DNA of 30,531 bases from 21-14-0-10-32-9 sp964501945 (GTDB taxonomy: Archaea > Nanobdellota > Nanobdellia > Woesearchaeales > 21-14-0-10-32-9): positions 1-30,531 of the forward strand of contig CAZCTY010000007.1 of the NCBI GenBank assembly GCA_964501945.1. The letters run 5' to 3'. The position numbers and the translations under genes were made by a program. Numbering within the stretch: position 1 is the first letter of the stretch; every line of letters starts with the position of its first letter. This document shows positions 30,397 through 30,531 of the stretch, piece after piece. Under the pieces are notes generated by a model that had not been told where the DNA came from, did no database searches, and saw nothing but the letters and a program-made list of their open reading frames with translations.

Positions 30397-30531
30397 GTCA
30401 AAGAAATATAGGTAAACGCTAACCCAGCCCTAAAGGACTGGGCTTGACCGCGTTTACTTAATCTATATTTCTTGGACACAAAAAACCGTTCGACGAAACC
30501 TTACATCCTCGCCCTAAAGGGACAAGGCTTT
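30397..30531. mobile_element. two-hairpin repeat element, copy 2 (cut by window end)
   Basis: 135 bp identical to 21574-21708, in the same orientation. It contains the complete first hairpin and most of the second; the window ends before the last 15 or so bases. The left flank (CCTTAAT) differs from that of copy 1 (GCTGAA), so the element's left edge is GTCAAAG. Confidence 0.9.

Overview
The window looks like chromosome from a low-GC archaeon, most likely a DPANN-type lineage (Woesearchaeota/Pacearchaeota-like; this placement is inference). The archaeal signs are a replication factor C large subunit, a DnaG-type Toprim primase, RtcB with archease, a NucS/EndoMS endonuclease, a COG2108-like radical SAM protein, an intron-bearing tRNA-Gly, TATA boxes about 25-30 nt upstream of genes (several apparently giving leaderless mRNAs), and GGTGA/GAGGTG Shine-Dalgarno sequences. 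Gene packing is tight: three convergent gene pairs share the palindrome TTAA as both stop codons.

Layout. 1-1.1 kb: tRNA-Gly(UCC) with an intron and an acidic helical protein. 1.1-5.1 kb: a 1283-residue surface protein translated from a start that overlaps a small ribbon-helix-helix regulator. 5.4-9.7 kb: envelope and membrane proteins (anchored beta-fold protein, TctA/DUF112-like permease, DUF5684-like protein, cyclophilin lipoprotein), a 34-residue microprotein and a degenerate guanylate-kinase-like protein. 10-13.1 kb: an RNA-maintenance operon read leftward (tsaC, metallophosphoesterase, archease, rtcB). 13.2-16.6 kb: rfcL, radical SAM protein, VWA membrane protein. 16.7-19.4 kb: tRNA-Thr(GGU), a structured intergenic region, an overlapping membrane-protein/winged-helix pair, a small secreted protein, a ferredoxin and a lipoprotein. 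19.4-22.6 kb: pyruvate kinase, a lipoprotein gene split by a repeat, an unusual tRNA-Thr(UGU) and an ASCH-like protein. 22.7-25.9 kb: DUF1015 protein, methyltransferase, dnaG. 25.9-26.5 kb: a 630-bp non-coding region rich in hairpins. 26.5-30.3 kb: site-2-protease-like protein, adenylate kinase coupled to an uncharacterised protein, a membrane protein with a Cys/His tail, NucS, and an unknown protein.

The most notable observations are: (1) a ~150-bp two-hairpin repeat present at least twice with 135 identical bases; one copy splits a cysteine-repeat lipoprotein gene, and in-silico removal of 151 bp restores one continuous 261-codon frame; the window ends inside the other copy. (2) A non-coding region upstream of dnaG with a long hairpin whose apical loop shows two CACCTCAC motifs on the minus strand, matching the archaeal anti-Shine-Dalgarno sequence. 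(3) A tRNA-Thr(UGU) with coordinated changes at positions 18 and 55. (4) An overlapping multi-pass membrane protein plus winged-helix regulator pair. No CRISPR array, complete insertion sequence, prophage or rRNA was seen.
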